A DNA stretch of 64,000 bases from Candidatus Gastranaerophilales bacterium (GCA_944323145.1 CALURJ010000003.1:1-64000); one strand, 5' to 3'. Positions 1 to 8,342 are shown, counted from the stretch's first letter. Numbers and translations: made by a program. Notes: generated by a model not told the origin, from the letters alone.

Positions 1-48
1 AAAATGACACCTTGTGAATTTAGGAAATATTTAAATGCGTCCTACTGA
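1..48 (+). CDS. IS3-family transposase, C-terminal fragment (truncated by window edge)
   Basis: Only the last 15 codons are visible, reading KMTPCEFRKYLNASY and then TGA. The TPCEF segment matches the end of IS3-group OrfB transposases, where a short TPxEF motif follows the last helix of the integrase core. No catalytic residue is in view, so activity cannot be judged. The inverted-repeat-like sequence directly downstream supports the assignment. Confidence 0.5.
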   Translation, partial: KMTPCEFRKYLNASY

Positions 49-76
49 TTGATTACGTTTTAGAGGGTACAATTCA
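1..76 (+). mobile_element. Right end of an IS3-family insertion sequence
   Basis: The window opens inside an insertion sequence. The first codons read as the tail of an IS3-family DDE transposase, and after its stop the sequence at about 50-76 ends in GGGTACAATTCA. Read outward-in this is TGAATTGTACCC followed by an A-rich stretch, which resembles the terminal inverted repeats known for the IS150/IS3 group. I place the element edge at 76. The left end lies outside the window, so the matching inverted repeat and the target duplication cannot be checked here. Confidence 0.6.
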
Positions 77-169
77 TTTCTACCCCAACTGATAAATAAA
101 TATTTTGGGGATGGAAGCCCTAGCCTACATGTATCAAAATAAAGGCGGTAGCTTAGAAGATATAAAATT

Positions 170-2308
170 TTATGGATTTGAATTTTGAATAGCTGTTTGA
201 TTCAGAGCAATTTCTCTTTTCAAATCGTCGATGAATTCGGGCTTGTACATAAAACCCAGATGTGCGCCGTTACTGAAAAGCAGGGTCTTTTTACCGGAGT
301 AAATTTTTAATTTTTTTAACTGTGATTGATTTACAAGGTAATCGTCAAGTGAGTGATATATTTTGTAGTTATTGCTGTTTTGTAAAAAATCTGTCAAAGA
401 AAGCAGACTTGTGTCATTACCCAAATCGTTAAATGTTTTGTAATTCGCATCAAGAAGATATTTTTGTGCGTAATCCCTGTAATTCATGTTGTTAATTGTT
501 TCGTAAATATCCGTTTTTTTATTTGAGGGTGTTTTTTCGAGTGTAAATATAAGATCGGATAACTTTTGATGCATTATAAAGCCGGTAATAATCTTTCCTT
601 CTTCTTCTGAAAACGGAAGTATTTCAAGGTTTATATCCTGATTATTTTCTTTCATATCAAGTAATTGAATAATTTTGGCAGCAGTAATTGCAACTCTGTT
701 CTTAAGGTCATTTGGATTTTTGCTCCATTCTTCGCTGTTTTTATCTACCTGATCCATGGCATATAAAAGTTCAACAGGAGGGCAGACCGAAATATATTTT
801 GTTATGCCGAGCGTGTTTTCTTTATATTCTTTGTCTGCGAGAAAAAGTGTTGTTAAGGCTCCGAAAGAGGTTCCGAAAAGCATTTTCTCCTTAAAAGTGC
901 AGTTATATTTCTTTTCAAGCTTGTCAATGATTTTTGCTGTTGTAAGTTTCAAATATTCCGCATCCTGAGGAGGTATGCCGGGTTTGTATGTGTCAGGCAT
1001 GCTCTTAACAAATTCCCATTGAAAGTGGCTTCCCTGAATTATGACCGAATATCCCGCGTCATAGAAAATTTTTGCGAAAATAACAGAATGTTCCGACATT
1101 ATACCCTCGCCGATTGAGGGGTAAATTATTGCAACAGGCGAGTTTTTGTCTTTTTGCATAATATATCTGAACTTGTAGTTTTCTTTATCCGGTGTAATAT
1201 TCACCGATGAAGTTTTTATTTTTTCTGCAAAACTTCTGTTCCATATTGAAAGTTCATTCCACATTGACCTGTGGATTTCAGGTAACGAGAATAAAGCCGT
1301 TCTCATTGAATCAACAACAGGGTTCTGCGGATTATAGTCAAATAAAATCATATCTGCCATCAGCTTTGAGTTGTTTGCATTGTAGCTGTTTAACACAACG
1401 TTATCTATATTTGAGCCGCATTGAACAATATCTGTTACTGTCAGTTTGCCATCGTGCTCTTTTTTCTCCGGTTCATTTTGCGCTTCTATTAAATCTTGTT
1501 TATGTTCCACAAATTCGGGGGCTTCATAATTATTTTCCTGTGGCTCTTTTATTTCTTTAAACGCTTTTTCAAGGATTTCTTTTCTGTCGTAATTTTGACA
1601 TTTTATATAATTGTCTATCCCGTAGGCCTTTTTAGCTATATCGTAAGGGTCTGCATAAGTCGATTCTATCATTTTGATAAAAGGCTGAATATAAGAAGTT
1701 CTGTTTACGGTCAAACCTGCTTTTACCATTGCAAGAACAGGTGTTGCAACATAAGTTGTGGGGTTAAGTGAGATATCAAGCAGTTTCCCTGCCGCACCTC
1801 TGGGTGTTGTTCCTGATATAACGGGAAGTACAATGTAGGAACCTGAATTACATTTGCACTTAGTGAGTGCCTGCTCCATATCTTCCGTTGACGGTTCTAT
1901 TTTGAAATATCTTTTTGCAGGGTCAAACATTCCGCCGACTCCAATGGTTGTATTTGTCAAAAATCTTGCGGTTTCGGTTCCGCAGCTTTTAAAATCGCCC
2001 TGAATAAGATTGCTTACAAGTCTTTTGGGATATTCAATATTACGGTATGCGTATTGAATGCGTTCAATGCCGTATTCCGGCATAATTGATGACCACAGAA
2101 TATGAACAGGTCTTATTGCATATTTGTTTAATCCGAGGTTAAATGCAAATATTTTTCTGTTCATTTTCTCAAATTTGTCAGGGCCCAAATATTCATAGGC
2201 ATAATCCGGATATTTGCTTTGCTGCCTGACGGGTTCTTCTGCATTGCTGAAATCTGTACTTAAAATAATGCACAGTAAAATTACTATAATTTTATATTGT
2301 TTTATCAT
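170..2308 (-). CDS. MlaA-like outer-membrane lipid-transport domain fused to an alpha/beta hydrolase
   Basis: This 712-aa protein has a signal peptide (about 1-23, ending SNA) and no convincing lipobox. Residues about 40-250 match the MlaA/VacJ family: FEKMNRKIFAFN near 45, NLIQGDFKS near 100, RFLTNTTIGVGGMFDP near 115-130, GSYIVLPVISGTTPRGAAG near 156-174. MlaA normally removes misplaced phospholipids from the outer membrane and ends near 250 aa. Here a linker leads into a second domain (about 385-700) with an alpha/beta-hydrolase nucleophile elbow GTSFG at 479-483 (Ser481) and a late GAH His at about 683. The start has a GAAGAGG Shine-Dalgarno. I infer a lipid-handling esterase or acyltransferase coupled to lipid export; the hydrolase substrate is unknown. 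A separate mlaD-type gene lies near 15125. Confidence 0.75.
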   Translation of the reverse strand: MIKQYKIIVILLCIILSTDFSNAEEPVRQQSKYPDYAYEYLGPDKFEKMNRKIFAFNLGLNKYAIRPVHILWSSIMPEYGIERIQYAYRNIEYPKRLVSNLIQGDFKSCGTETARFLTNTTIGVGGMFDPAKRYFKIEPSTEDMEQALTKCKCNSGSYIVLPVISGTTPRGAAGKLLDISLNPTTYVATPVLAMVKAGLTVNRTSYIQPFIKMIESTYADPYDIAKKAYGIDNYIKCQNYDRKEILEKAFKEIKEPQENNYEAPEFVEHKQDLIEAQNEPEKKEHDGKLTVTDIVQCGSNIDNVVLNSYNANNSKLMADMILFDYNPQNPVVDSMRTALFSLPEIHRSMWNELSIWNRSFAEKIKTSSVNITPDKENYKFRYIMQKDKNSPVAIIYPSIGEGIMSEHSVIFAKIFYDAGYSVIIQGSHFQWEFVKSMPDTYKPGIPPQDAEYLKLTTAKIIDKLEKKYNCTFKEKMLFGTSFGALTTLFLADKEYKENTLGITKYISVCPPVELLYAMDQVDKNSEEWSKNPNDLKNRVAITAAKIIQLLDMKENNQDINLEILPFSEEEGKIITGFIMHQKLSDLIFTLEKTPSNKKTDIYETINNMNYRDYAQKYLLDANYKTFNDLGNDTSLLSLTDFLQNSNNYKIYHSLDDYLVNQSQLKKLKIYSGKKTLLFSNGAHLGFMYKPEFIDDLKREIALNQTAIQNSNP

Positions 2309-2410
2309 CCTCTTCCCTGATTGGTTTATTTTTCAAATATATTTATATTTTTGAAAATTTAATGTTAAAGTTCATTACTCGTCAGGGTATTTTTTGTATT
2401 AATTAAATAC

Positions 2411-2441
2411 AAAAAAGGCTTCCAGTTTATGAAAGCCTTTT
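2411..2441 (-). terminator. Rho-independent terminator after the Gln-rich gene
   Basis: On the minus strand AAAAGGCTT and AAGCCTTTT form a 9-bp stem with a short loop, followed by TTTTTTG. It lies just downstream of the minus-strand gene ending at 2485. Confidence 0.75.
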
Positions 2442-2484
2442 CAATTTTTTATGTTTTTCTTCTTCAGTAAGCTGAATTTCTCTG

Positions 2485-2982
2485 CTATAAGCCCAAAGCG
2501 TATTTGTTGCTTACAGAGATCATATTCATTGCATTAAAAATATTCTGTTGTGTGTTTGTAATAGAGTCTGCCTCATCTGAAATACTTGCAAGTTGTGATT
2601 GATATTGCTGAGCCGCTTTAATTTTCGACGGATCACCTGTGTCCATCATTGCCTGAATTTGATCGGCGATATTGCCCGTAATATCATCCAGTGTATCATC
2701 TGACGATACTGTTACGCCAACTTTTGCGGCAAGTTCTTTAGCTTCAGATATCAGCTGTTGTTCTGACGAATTACCTCCTTGTTGCTGTTGTTGTGAATTC
2801 TGCTGTTGTTTTGTTGCTTCTGCCTGCGCAATGAGCTGTTGGGCCTGAGCTTCGGAAGTTACTGATGAGGGGTCTATCCCGAGGGCTTCCAGTTTCATTT
2901 TTGTGGAAGAACTCAGCTCCTCACTTTTGTATGCAGACACGGCCATCGATTGTGTACTGCTTATAGAACTGATTGACGACAT
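2485..2982 (-). CDS. Gln/Ser-rich hypothetical protein
   Basis: No recognised family. The protein is about 165 aa, starts with a Ser-rich segment (MSSISSISSTQS), has a poly-Gln stretch near residues 60-70, and otherwise looks helical with many Ala, Gln and Asp residues. No signal peptide or membrane helix is visible. I chose ATG at 2982 because AAGGA sits 8 nt upstream; a GTG two codons earlier is too close to it. The gene is monocistronic and followed by a clear terminator. It may be a coiled or secreted structural protein, but there is no direct evidence of function. Confidence 0.6.
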   Translation of the reverse strand: MSSISSISSTQSMAVSAYKSEELSSSTKMKLEALGIDPSSVTSEAQAQQLIAQAEATKQQQNSQQQQQGGNSSEQQLISEAKELAAKVGVTVSSDDTLDDITGNIADQIQAMMDTGDPSKIKAAQQYQSQLASISDEADSITNTQQNIFNAMNMISVSNKYALGL

Positions 2983-3192
2983 ACCCACATCCTTTCTGTT
3001 GTTTACTGTTCTTTAACGATTTTTCATAAAAAGTCAACCAATTTTTTCATACATTTTTTATTTCGGAATTTGTTAAAGAAAACTTTAGATTTTAAAGTTA
3101 TATTTTTACATTTTTTAAATTAATTCTTTGAAAAATACCTAAAATTCTTCGCGGACGTATATTTGTGATATAATATAAGCAGGAGTTATATT

Positions 3193-3933
3193 ATGAGAAA
3201 GATTTTATTACTGGTTTCTATATTGTTATTGATGACATCTCCGTGTTTTGCGGCTAAGTATGTTAAAATTGAACCGGAATTTTTAACTGCGGCTCAGAGT
3301 AAAAATTATGAAACCGTAAATGAAACAATAGCTGTAATTTTCAGCAAAATAAAACCTGTTGTAAAAACTGATAAATACCCGAAATATTATCATGATTTTA
3401 CTCTTGTAAAAGATGACGGGACACAAAATAAGGCATATCGTTATGTTAAAAGCGGCAGTGCCGAGTTGATTTATACAACTGATTCAAACGAATTAAAATA
3501 TGTTTCATTCAGACGTCCTGAACTTCAAAAATGCAGAATACTGTATGATTATCCTTCTGGAAATCTTCATGCTGTTCAGGTCTTTATTTCGGAAAATGAA
3601 TCTTATGCCTTTGGCGCTGACGGAAAATATGTTGATTATACCCCTTATGTAAAAGAGGTAAAGGAAAAAGTTATAAAAAGCTGGAAGGTTCCGCCCAGAA
3701 AGAAAATAGATGTTCTTGCAAAGGGTCAAAAAGACTTGCTTGTTCAAATGGCTGTAACGGTCGGCAAGGATGGACATGTAAAAAAATGCAGAATTTTAAA
3801 ATCTTCCAAAATAAAAGAACTTGATGACAATGCAGGAGCTGCAATTAAAGCTGCTGCCCCGTTTAAACCGTTCCCGTCAAATTATTTCAACGAAGAAATT
3901 GTTATTATACTTAATTTTAATTTTAGTTTATAG
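3193..3933 (+). CDS. Periplasmic protein with TonB-like C-terminal domain
   Basis: The 246-aa product has an N-terminal signal sequence (hydrophobic 4-18, CFAA at the end) and a C-terminal segment from about 160 to 246 with the TonB_C layout: a VxxSWKVPP-like start, VTVGKDGHVKKCRILKSS, paired Ala residues, then APFKPFP and a closing beta strand. Such domains occur in TonB and TolA and in envelope proteins of unknown role. There is no N-terminal membrane anchor beyond the signal sequence and no Pro-rich spacer, so it is not a standard TonB. An AGGAG motif sits 7 nt before ATG. It converges on the zinc-ribbon/TonB-like gene with an 11-bp overlap; two more TonB_C-like genes lie in that minus-strand operon. 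Confidence 0.65.
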   Translation: MRKILLLVSILLLMTSPCFAAKYVKIEPEFLTAAQSKNYETVNETIAVIFSKIKPVVKTDKYPKYYHDFTLVKDDGTQNKAYRYVKSGSAELIYTTDSNELKYVSFRRPELQKCRILYDYPSGNLHAVQVFISENESYAFGADGKYVDYTPYVKEVKEKVIKSWKVPPRKKIDVLAKGQKDLLVQMAVTVGKDGHVKKCRILKSSKIKELDDNAGAAIKAAAPFKPFPSNYFNEEIVIILNFNFSL

Positions 3934-4786
3934 AAATTTCATAACTTCCGTGTTCTATAACAAATTTCATACGGATTGTTTCTCCGTTGTATTCGGAAGG
4001 CGGCGGCAAATATTTCGGAACGCTCATCAGCATATAATAAACAACGTCATTCAAAGTTTTGTTATCTGATTCGCGGGTAAATTTTCTGTTTATAAGTTTG
4101 CCTGTTTTATCTACGGAAAAAGAAATTTCACAGGAACCTGAGTCTGGAATACTTCCTGCTGCGAATTTTGAAAACAATGCTGCTCTAAGCTCTCCTTTAT
4201 ATTTAAGCATTGCTGGGCTGTTTGGATTATAAGAAGGTTTCGCAGGCTCTACACGTTTAGTCTGTTGTGTAACATCTTTTTTTTTAGAAACAGGGGGCGG
4301 ATTATAGACTATTTCATACTCAGCAGGCTTTGAAACTGTGGTATTTTGAGAGTTTTTTTTTACTGTATTGTTGTTATTTTGAACCGGTCGGTATAAAGTT
4401 TCCGGAGAAGGAGCTATTGCAACAGATTCAGGTTTATTTACTGCTTGAGTCTGAGGTTCTTGATATATAGGTGTGTCATTCCATATCTTGTCAATATCTG
4501 GAATTGGCGCTGTAACTGCAGGCTTTGTTGTTTTAGGCGCGGAAGGTGCTTTCTTCCCGCCTGATTTGACGGGTATAAGCCATACAATAACAGAAATTAG
4601 AATACATAATACAAAAAACAATTTTGATATAAGCTCTGATTTTTGTTCTAATGTCATGCCATTTTTTTGCTGCTGTTGTTTTTGCTGCGGTATCTTATCT
4701 TCTATATAATCAAAGGTATTATTTCCGCATTCACAGTATTCAACTTTTGTTTTATATTCGGTTTTACATTCTCTGCATCTGTACAT
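3923..4786 (-). CDS. Zinc-ribbon, single-TM protein with TonB-like C-terminal domain
   Basis: The 287-aa protein begins with a small zinc-ribbon-like motif (Cys4, Cys7, Cys18, Cys20), then a Gln/Lys-rich linker, one membrane helix (about 52-73) and a long Pro/Thr/Asn-rich spacer. Residues about 195-287 form a TonB_C-like domain with ISFSVDKTGKLINRKF and a YLPPPSEY segment. The order fits a cytoplasmic ribbon, an anchor and a periplasmic TonB-like tip. It is the last gene of the minus-strand operon running from 8255. The cytoplasmic ribbon is unusual for a TonB-type protein and suggests an additional binding partner inside the cell. The function is inferred only. Confidence 0.65.
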   Translation of the reverse strand: MYRCRECKTEYKTKVEYCECGNNTFDYIEDKIPQQKQQQQKNGMTLEQKSELISKLFFVLCILISVIVWLIPVKSGGKKAPSAPKTTKPAVTAPIPDIDKIWNDTPIYQEPQTQAVNKPESVAIAPSPETLYRPVQNNNNTVKKNSQNTTVSKPAEYEIVYNPPPVSKKKDVTQQTKRVEPAKPSYNPNSPAMLKYKGELRAALFSKFAAGSIPDSGSCEISFSVDKTGKLINRKFTRESDNKTLNDVVYYMLMSVPKYLPPPSEYNGETIRMKFVIEHGSYEISIN

Positions 4787-4793
4787 AACAATT

Positions 4794-4973
4794 TTATCCT
4801 AACACAAATAAGCCGATTTTATAAACTGCAAACATAATAATCATTATTAAAAGCATAATAATGACAATTGCCGTCTGCCTTATTATATCAAAATTCTTTT
4901 TTGCCTGCATAAATTTTATTGCAAACGGTATTTCTAATATTGTAAAAATTGTTATACATAAAATTTTAAACAA
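4794..4973 (-). CDS. Small two-helix membrane protein (59 aa), TTG start
   Basis: A 59-codon frame begins with TTG directly after the stop of the preceding small gene. It has an AAGGAG Shine-Dalgarno about 7 nt upstream, placed inside the end of the previous gene. The product has a hydrophobic start (FKILCITIFTILEIPFAI), a charged turn (QAKKNFDIIRQ) and a second membrane helix (TAIVIIMLLIMIIMFAV). It ends 7 nt before the start of the zinc-ribbon/TonB-like gene. Position, spacing and ribosome site make it a credible operon member although it is very short. No family is recognised. Confidence 0.55.
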   Translation of the reverse strand: MFKILCITIFTILEIPFAIKFMQAKKNFDIIRQTAIVIIMLLIMIIMFAVYKIGLFVLG

Positions 4974-5114
4974 CTACTTACTCCTTACAAAAATTATATT
5001 TTCAAGTTTAATTGTTTTATGCATTTGAGGTTTTATATTTATAATCAGTGCTGTTGCCAGACCGATTATAAGTATAGTAACAATAGAAATAACCGTAATT
5101 TTTGTTATACTCAT
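4974..5114 (-). CDS. Small single-TM protein (46 aa), translationally coupled
   Basis: The ATG overlaps the TGA of the upstream TonB-like gene (TGATG, one-base overlap), a typical coupling arrangement. The 46-aa product has one membrane helix (about 5-26, rich in Ile, Thr and Val) and a short basic tail ending FVRSK, which also carries the Shine-Dalgarno of the next small gene. It resembles the N-terminus of the upstream TonB-like protein (both are short hydrophobic segments followed by IKPQMHK or IHPDMHQP), so it may be a truncated duplicate of it. Function unknown. Confidence 0.55.
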   Translation of the reverse strand: MSITKITVISIVTILIIGLATALIINIKPQMHKTIKLENIIFVRSK

Positions 5115-5926
5115 CAGTAAGTTATCCTTTCATAATCCGCAAAATTTTCGGGAGTCGAATATCTTTCTTCAGTTCCTATCATAAATCCTCCTATTACAAT
5201 CGTTGAAGTTCTTTGTGATCCTCGCGGGAATTTTAATATGGGTTTGCGCTGAAGATTTGCTATTGCAGGTTTTACCCTGTTTCTGGCAAGATCCATATAG
5301 TTTTGATTAGAGCATTGAACTTTTATATTTGAAATATTACCGAATTTATCTACAACAAATGTAAACATAAACAATGTACCAAGAGGTGCATAATCAATTT
5401 GTGAATCTTTCATAATCTGATTTTGCAGGTTGCTGCGCCATCTGTTCCAGGCAATAATTTCTTCCTGTTCCGTCATATATGGATTTTGATTTGTTTTTTC
5501 CTGCTGCGGCCTTTGAATATTGTTTTTTACAGGCTTTTCCAACTCAACGGGTTCTTCTTGTGCAGCCTGTTCTATAATATGTTGTAAAAGCTCAAGCTGT
5601 GATGTTGTGTCAGGGGTATTTGTTTGAACTAATTTTTTTTCTTTTTTTTCAATTTTTTGAGGTTCAGGAGCAATATATTTTGTGGTATTTTCTTCAAAGG
5701 TTTGTTCCTTGACCTCAACAGTTTTATTTTGTTGTGTATCCGGTGGCGTTGATCTGACCGGCTGCGTTACCGGAAGATTTTTTGTGTCAATCGTATCGCT
5801 GATTCTTGTCAGCTTAAAGTGTTCATCTTCAATAATCATTGGCTGATGCATATCAGGATGAATTTTTATTGTTAAGATGGTGAGTATTATAAATAAGATA
5901 ATTGTTATAACTTTTAAAAAATCCAT
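5114..5926 (-). CDS. TonB/TolA-like anchored protein with Pro/Gln-rich spacer
   Basis: The 270-aa protein has one N-terminal membrane helix (about 5-22), a long Pro/Thr/Gln/Glu-rich spacer (about 45-150) and a C-terminal region (about 160-260) of TonB/TolA C-terminal type: ITAWNRWRSNLQNQIM-like start, FTFVVDKFGNISNIKVQCSNQ, then ARNRVKPAI and LKFPRG. This layout is that of a periplasm-spanning energy transducer. It starts 2 nt after the stop of the FHA-like membrane protein and overlaps the next small gene by one base, so the operon looks tightly coupled. No ExbB/ExbD pair is recognisable next to it; the multi-TM neighbour may replace them, but that is inference. Confidence 0.65.
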   Translation of the reverse strand: MDFLKVITIILFIILTILTIKIHPDMHQPMIIEDEHFKLTRISDTIDTKNLPVTQPVRSTPPDTQQNKTVEVKEQTFEENTTKYIAPEPQKIEKKEKKLVQTNTPDTTSQLELLQHIIEQAAQEEPVELEKPVKNNIQRPQQEKTNQNPYMTEQEEIIAWNRWRSNLQNQIMKDSQIDYAPLGTLFMFTFVVDKFGNISNIKVQCSNQNYMDLARNRVKPAIANLQRKPILKFPRGSQRTSTIVIGGFMIGTEERYSTPENFADYERITY

Positions 5927-5928
5927 AA

Positions 5929-7542
5929 CTAATCTTTATCTACTTTTGCAAGTAATTCATCGCAGGCATAGATGTCAAATTTTGTCTGACTCAGCATCAT
6001 TGTTTCTGCTATCAAAAGTGCTGTCGGAACAAGCGCTGCAACTAAACTTAAAAATATACCCTGCATATCTCCGCCTATTTCTGTCATAAAATAAGAAACG
6101 TTCATAGCAAACTCAATAAATATGATTGCGCAGGCAATAGAGAGCGAACGTGTTTTTTCGGAATTCAGCCTTCTTACACCTTCAAGTCCGTAAATTGTAA
6201 CACCGTGGTGCTGATAATCTGAAAAGCCGTCCTGTTTAATTACCTGCGAGCCCTGAACTTTCTTAGTACAAAGAAATGCGTTTACAAAAGAGAAGAATGC
6301 AAAGATAATTAAAAAGGTTGCCAGCACGAGAAATACAGGGCTTATCCTTAATCCTGAAATCCTGACCCAACCTGCTGCTTCCGGAAAGCACATCGCAAGG
6401 GTATTAGAAACACCATAAGCAAGAAACGGTGCAGTTAAAATCCCGACAACGGTTTCTCCTGCAGATTTCAATTGGAGATTAAACATTTTATCTCTTATGT
6501 ATTGAAGTTTTGAGTTGCTTAAACTGTTTATATATCGTTCAATCCACTGTCTGTAAGATTTTATAACACTTTCAAAATCTTCTCTGTATTCGTACTTGTC
6601 GAGTGTCATTGTCCACTCTGTCCCGTTGCATTTAAAGTATCCGCAGCTTATTGCAAGAACTGCCATTATGCCGGCAAAAAAGAACGAAATAAATATTGCA
6701 AATGTCATAAAATCATTTAAATTCATATAATAAACAAGGTTTACAACATAAATTCCGAGCACAAATATCAATGAAAAAATCAGCATAAAGCTCTGTCCGA
6801 GTTTGGCGGATTTGGACATTTCTTTTTGTACATTGCTTTGCAGATAGAGGTAAATCCCCTGTTTTAAAAGCAGGCAGATACCATAGATTAATATTGTATA
6901 AATTCCCCACACTTTTATGTTTGTCGGCAGGTGAAGGAAGTTTGCGGATTCTTTAATTTCAAGTCCCATAAGGTAATTTGAAACCCCGAATGCGCACACC
7001 ATCGCACTGAAAAACATTGCAATATGAAGAAAAATGCTTGTTTTAGAGTTTGCCGAAAGTTTTTTCTTTAAGTCATTTATATGAAATGCGACCTGTTTAA
7101 TTATTGCAACACGGGCATTTTCAAGGTCTTCTTTCTGCTTTTCGAGTTTAACTTTTGTAACCGCGTTCACATCTTTGCCGTAAAGCCCTTTAATATCTTC
7201 TTCTGTTAAATCTTCTTTTCCTATTGAAGTAACAGTTTTTGTATGTACTGTTTGAGCTTCTTCAAGCAATTTGACGCTTACAAATTCATCAGTTCCTGCA
7301 AACATAAGTTTACAGACATTTTTAACCTCAACCCTTTTTATCGGCTGCCCCTTGAAAAGGACTTTGTCGCTTTGAAAAGTATTCATAATGATACATTTGT
7401 TTTCGCCGGCATTGTATTGAAGTGTCAGCAAAATATCATATCCAGGATTAATAACTACGTCACATCCCGGGTTTGTACCGACATTTATTACATCTTTATT
7501 AAATACTTTTTCGCCTGATGAAGTTGAAATTATTACTGCCAT
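5929..7542 (-). CDS. FHA-like domain fused to an about eight-TM membrane protein
   Basis: Residues 1-95 of this 537-aa protein look like a degenerate forkhead-associated fold: a VGTNPGCDVVI stretch, a strand-rich middle and FAGTDEFVSV at the end. The canonical SxxH phosphopeptide-binding residues are not clear. A charged helical part follows (about 115-165), then membrane helices near 166-190, 207-230, 249-270, 278-300, 367-388, 400-425, 465-490 and 495-515. No transporter signature is recognised. The gene follows the VWA gene by 38 nt, with an AGAGGAT ribosome site. Its place between a VWA protein and TonB-like proteins suggests the membrane core of an envelope complex. Confidence 0.55.
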   Translation of the reverse strand: MAVIISTSSGEKVFNKDVINVGTNPGCDVVINPGYDILLTLQYNAGENKCIIMNTFQSDKVLFKGQPIKRVEVKNVCKLMFAGTDEFVSVKLLEEAQTVHTKTVTSIGKEDLTEEDIKGLYGKDVNAVTKVKLEKQKEDLENARVAIIKQVAFHINDLKKKLSANSKTSIFLHIAMFFSAMVCAFGVSNYLMGLEIKESANFLHLPTNIKVWGIYTILIYGICLLLKQGIYLYLQSNVQKEMSKSAKLGQSFMLIFSLIFVLGIYVVNLVYYMNLNDFMTFAIFISFFFAGIMAVLAISCGYFKCNGTEWTMTLDKYEYREDFESVIKSYRQWIERYINSLSNSKLQYIRDKMFNLQLKSAGETVVGILTAPFLAYGVSNTLAMCFPEAAGWVRISGLRISPVFLVLATFLIIFAFFSFVNAFLCTKKVQGSQVIKQDGFSDYQHHGVTIYGLEGVRRLNSEKTRSLSIACAIIFIEFAMNVSYFMTEIGGDMQGIFLSLVAALVPTALLIAETMMLSQTKFDIYACDELLAKVDKD

Positions 7543-7580
7543 TTTCTTTTTTATCCTCTTTATTGATTTGATATTAAGTT

Positions 7581-8255
7581 TTATCTGCCTATTGCGTGAA
7601 GAAATCTTCTTATAGATTTATCAATATTCTGTTCCGGAGAAACTATCAAATGTTTTTCTCCTAAAACTGGTGTTAATTTTTCTTTTACAAGATCAAGTTT
7701 TGAAGGATGTGCGTCCAAAAACATCATTGAAATCTCAGGTGCATATTTTTTCACATTCTGAACATTTTCCGGCAAAATATCCCAGTTAATTTGTTTTTCT
7801 ATTGCTCCTTCATTTTCAAGATCGCCTATAACGACAACAGCCGGAACATATCCGTTCTTTTTCATTGTCAGTGCGTGTGAGAAAGCTTTTTTCAGACCTA
7901 CACCGTAAGCTGTCCCGTAATCTTGTGCATCATACTGGGTGAAGGCATCCATTGATTTTGTAATGGTGCTTCCGTTCATCGGAGAACCTTCATATATTAA
8001 ATAAGCATCTTCTGATACCCTTAGAATTTTTATCTGATCTTCCGGATCAAGAAGGTTGCAAATTTGCCTTAAAGTCTTTTTCTGTTCCGGCAGGCGTCCC
8101 TGATTAGAGGCCGATGAATCTATTACAAAAATTACCGCGGCAGGGTGAAAATCGTCCACTTTGATTTGTTTTAACCCCGCCCAGATAAATTTTAATGCAA
8201 CCGAAAGTACAAGAATTATTAAACCTAATGTGACTAATCTTTTATTTAACTTCAT
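7581..8255 (-). CDS. Membrane-anchored von Willebrand factor A (VWA) domain protein
   Basis: The 224-aa protein has a short basic N-terminus, one membrane helix (about 8-28) and a VWA domain. The metal-site (MIDAS) motif is intact: DSSAS at 46-50, Thr115 in YGTAYG and Asp145 in VIGDLENEG. The domain should sit outside the membrane and bind a partner through a divalent metal. It is shorter than Bat-type VWA proteins, which carry a second membrane helix. It is the first gene of the minus-strand operon that continues with the FHA-like and TonB-like genes. There is no Shine-Dalgarno; the promoter -10 ends 6 nt before the ATG, so the mRNA may be leaderless. Confidence 0.75.
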   Translation of the reverse strand: MKLNKRLVTLGLIILVLSVALKFIWAGLKQIKVDDFHPAAVIFVIDSSASNQGRLPEQKKTLRQICNLLDPEDQIKILRVSEDAYLIYEGSPMNGSTITKSMDAFTQYDAQDYGTAYGVGLKKAFSHALTMKKNGYVPAVVVIGDLENEGAIEKQINWDILPENVQNVKKYAPEISMMFLDAHPSKLDLVKEKLTPVLGEKHLIVSPEQNIDKSIRRFLHAIGR

Positions 8256-8261
8256 AAATAA

Positions 8262-8302
8262 AATATAGCATATATTTATTCATTCTGCAAATATATGCTA
8301 TA
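8262..8302 (-). promoter_or_regulatory. Promoter with overlapping perfect 14-bp inverted repeat (VWA operon)
   Basis: On the minus strand TTGCAG (8285-8290) and TATATT (8262-8267) are 17 bp apart, and the -10 ends 6 nt before the VWA start codon. A perfect inverted repeat (arms 8264-8277 and 8289-8302, 11-nt spacer) covers the -10 and the upstream edge of the -35. That geometry suits a dimeric repressor that blocks RNA polymerase. Confidence 0.55.
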
Positions 8303-8307
8303 AAAAT

Positions 8308-8335
8308 AAACTCCTCAGAATTTTCTGAGGAGTTT
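8308..8335 (-). terminator. Terminator after the 267-aa unknown gene
   Basis: AAACTCCTCAGAA and TTCTGAGGAGTTT form a 13-bp stem. Read on the minus strand it is followed by ATTTTTATAG. It separates the gene ending at 8343 from the VWA operon promoter. Confidence 0.7.
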
Positions 8336-8342
8336 AAATGTT

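Noticed and set aside
1207-1560. Open frame of 117 codons on the plus strand inside the mlaA-hydrolase gene
   Set aside because: It is antisense to a protein with clear domains, has an odd composition rich in Leu, Cys and Phe, and no ribosome site.
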